The notes beneath the pieces are model-generated. The model was not told the origin of the DNA, did no database searches, and saw only the letters and a program-made list of their open reading frames with translations. 6,320 nt of DNA, taken from the NCBI GenBank assembly GCA_019911985.1, contig JAIOJO010000484.1:1-6320 (forward strand), given 5' to 3'. Below, one piece after another: positions 5,163-6,320 of this stretch (its first letter is position 1; every line of letters begins with the position of its first letter). Position numbers and translations under genes: made by a program. The stretch is from Sulfuricellaceae bacterium (GTDB lineage Bacteria; Pseudomonadota; Gammaproteobacteria; Burkholderiales; UBA9220).

Positions 5163-6320
5163 CTTGCCGCCAGCTTGGCGCGGGCGCGCGCCGTTTCCAC
5201 ATCGCCGGCGGAAGCAAGCGCCACCCCCATGCGGCGGCGGGTAAAAGCCTCCGGCTTGCCGAACAAACGCAAATCGCTGTTGGGTACTCGCAAGGCCTCG
5301 TCCACGCCCTCGAATGCGATCCCTCGCGCCTCCATTCCGCCGTAGATCACGGCACTGGCGCCGGGGCCGCGCAGCGCGACCGACACCGGCAAGCCGAGGA
5401 TGGCGCGGGCGTGCAACTCGAATTCGTTTTGCGCCTGGCTGACCAGGGTCACCATGCCGGTATCGTGGGGACGCGGGCTGACTTCGCTGAACCAAACCCG
5501 GTCGCCCTTGACGAACAACTCCACGCCGAATAGGCCGCGTCCGCCCAGATTGCCGGTCACCGCGGCGGCGATTTCCTGGGCGCGCTGCAAGGCCGCCGGG
5601 CTCATCGCCTGGGGCTGCCAGCTTTCCACGTAATCGCCCTGAACCTGGATATGGCCGATGGGCGCGCAAAAATGGGTTTCGATGGCGCCGTTTTCGCCCC
5701 GCGCGCGCACGGTGAGCAAGGTGATTTCGAAATCGAAAGCGATCATCTCCTCCACGATCACCCGGCCGCGATTCACCCGGCCTCCGCTGATCGCGTAATT
5801 CCAGGCGACTTCCGCATCCTCCGGCCCGCGCAGCGTCGATTGCCCCTTGCCGGAAGAGGACATCACCGGCTTGACGATGCAGGGATAGCCGATGCCGTCC
5901 TCGATGGCGCGGCGCAACTCGACCAGGCTTTCGGCGAAGGCGTAGCGGGATACCGGCAGGCCCAGTTCCTCCGCCGCCAGGCGGCGTATTCCCTCGCGGT
6001 TCATGGTCAGTTGCGCGGCGCGCGCGGTGGGGATCACCTGCGCCAGCCCGGCCGCCTCGATTTCCGCGAGCGTATCGGTCGCAATGGCCTCGATTTCAGG
6101 CACGATGAGAAGGGGTTTTTCCTGCTCGACCAAGGCGCGCAAGGCGGCGCCGTCCGCCATATCGATGACGTGGGCGCGGTGGGCGACCTGATGGCCGGGC
6201 GCGTCGGGATAACGGTCGACGGCGACGACTTCGACGCCCAAGCGTTGCAGCGCGATGATCACTTCCTTGCCCAGCTCGCCGCTGCCGAGCAGCATGACGC
6301 GCGTGGCGCCGGGAGATAAG
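5138..6320 (-). CDS. purT: Formate-dependent phosphoribosylglycinamide formyltransferase (PurT), 5' end off the window
   Basis: PurT makes formyl-GAR from GAR, formate and ATP, the folate-independent third step of purine synthesis; it is a cytosolic homodimeric ATP-grasp enzyme. The sequence aligns with E. coli PurT (392 aa) almost throughout. Numbering from the first visible Met (codon ending at 6295), it shows GSGELGKE (4-11), VPEIEAIATD (65-74), MNREGIRRLAAEELGLP (98-114), the ATP-binding KPVMSSSGKGQ (142-152), DFEITLLTV (188-196), GVELFV (257-262), SEVSPRPHDTGM (270-281) and LFGKPE (344-349). That Met is not the start: upstream codons in frame read LSPGATRV, which is conserved PurT N-terminal sequence, so the gene continues past 6320. 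About 393 codons are visible, so only a few residues are missing. It converges on the response-regulator gene with a 20-bp gap, and its stop lies in the loop of an inverted repeat. No defect is seen. Confidence 0.97.
   Translation of the reverse strand, partial: LSPGATRVMLLGSGELGKEVIIALQRLGVEVVAVDRYPDAPGHQVAHRAHVIDMADGAALRALVEQEKPLLIVPEIEAIATDTLAEIEAAGLAQVIPTARAAQLTMNREGIRRLAAEELGLPVSRYAFAESLVELRRAIEDGIGYPCIVKPVMSSSGKGQSTLRGPEDAEVAWNYAISGGRVNRGRVIVEEMIAFDFEITLLTVRARGENGAIETHFCAPIGHIQVQGDYVESWQPQAMSPAALQRAQEIAAAVTGNLGGRGLFGVELFVKGDRVWFSEVSPRPHDTGMVTLVSQAQNEFELHARAILGLPVSVALRGPGASAVIYGGMEARGIAFEGVDEALRVPNSDLRLFGKPEAFTRRRMGVALASAGDVETARARAKLAASKVKPVAA

Noticed and set aside
5085..5669. Minus-strand 194-codon open frame inside purT
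   Set aside because: Its product is a low-complexity Arg/Gly/Pro-rich string, typical of a shadow frame in GC-rich DNA; the overlapping frame is clearly PurT.
6293..6295. ATG ending at 6295 as the purT start
   Set aside because: The upstream in-frame codons encode conserved PurT N-terminal sequence (LSPGATRV), so the true start is outside the window.
5651..6319. Plus-strand 222-codon open frame opposite purT
   Set aside because: It is the antisense shadow of a highly conserved gene, with no family resemblance and no ribosome binding site.

Overview
The window looks like an ordinary chromosomal stretch of a Proteobacterium, most likely a betaproteobacterium. The evidence is the mix of families: a Neisseria-type short cytoplasmic FKBP, a DUF3025 protein, formate-dependent PurT, an RluF-like pseudouridine synthase and a small acidic protein of a kind I associate with Betaproteobacteria. 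The genus cannot be fixed from the sequence. There are no tRNA or rRNA genes, no CRISPR array, no transposase and no phage genes.

Layout, left to right. (a) 1-218 has no gene but is full of inverted repeats: three consecutive hairpins, the last a nested helix of about 100 nt. (b) A 90-codon acidic protein gene on the minus strand (219-491) reads toward these hairpins. (c) Divergent from it is a DUF3025 gene on the plus strand (580-1440). Its stop codon interlocks with that of a convergent RluF-like 23S rRNA pseudouridine synthase gene (1437-2168, minus). (d) Upstream of the synthase, on the same strand, is an FKBP-type peptidyl-prolyl isomerase (2202-2546). (e) A 237-bp intergenic region with divergent promoter signals separates it from a plus-strand two-gene signalling operon: a short sensor-less histidine kinase (2784-3476) and, 18 nt later, a receiver-TPR response regulator (3495-5117). 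(f) purT (5138 to beyond the right edge, minus) converges on the regulator. Only 20 bp separate them, and the junction is rich in inverted repeats.

How the genes relate. The kinase and regulator should form one phosphorelay pair. Neither has a membrane, sensory or DNA-binding domain, so the input is probably a cytoplasmic partner protein and the output protein-protein contact through the TPR half. FKBP and the pseudouridine synthase may be co-transcribed and both serve protein or ribosome quality. PurT, DUF3025 and the acidic protein are independent housekeeping or unknown genes.

The least explained element is the structured left end. All mispairs in its stems that could become wobble pairs do so on the minus strand only. 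One arm can also pair with either of two partners, which would suit a folded RNA or a switch downstream of the 90-codon gene. A decayed dispersed palindromic repeat is the main alternative.
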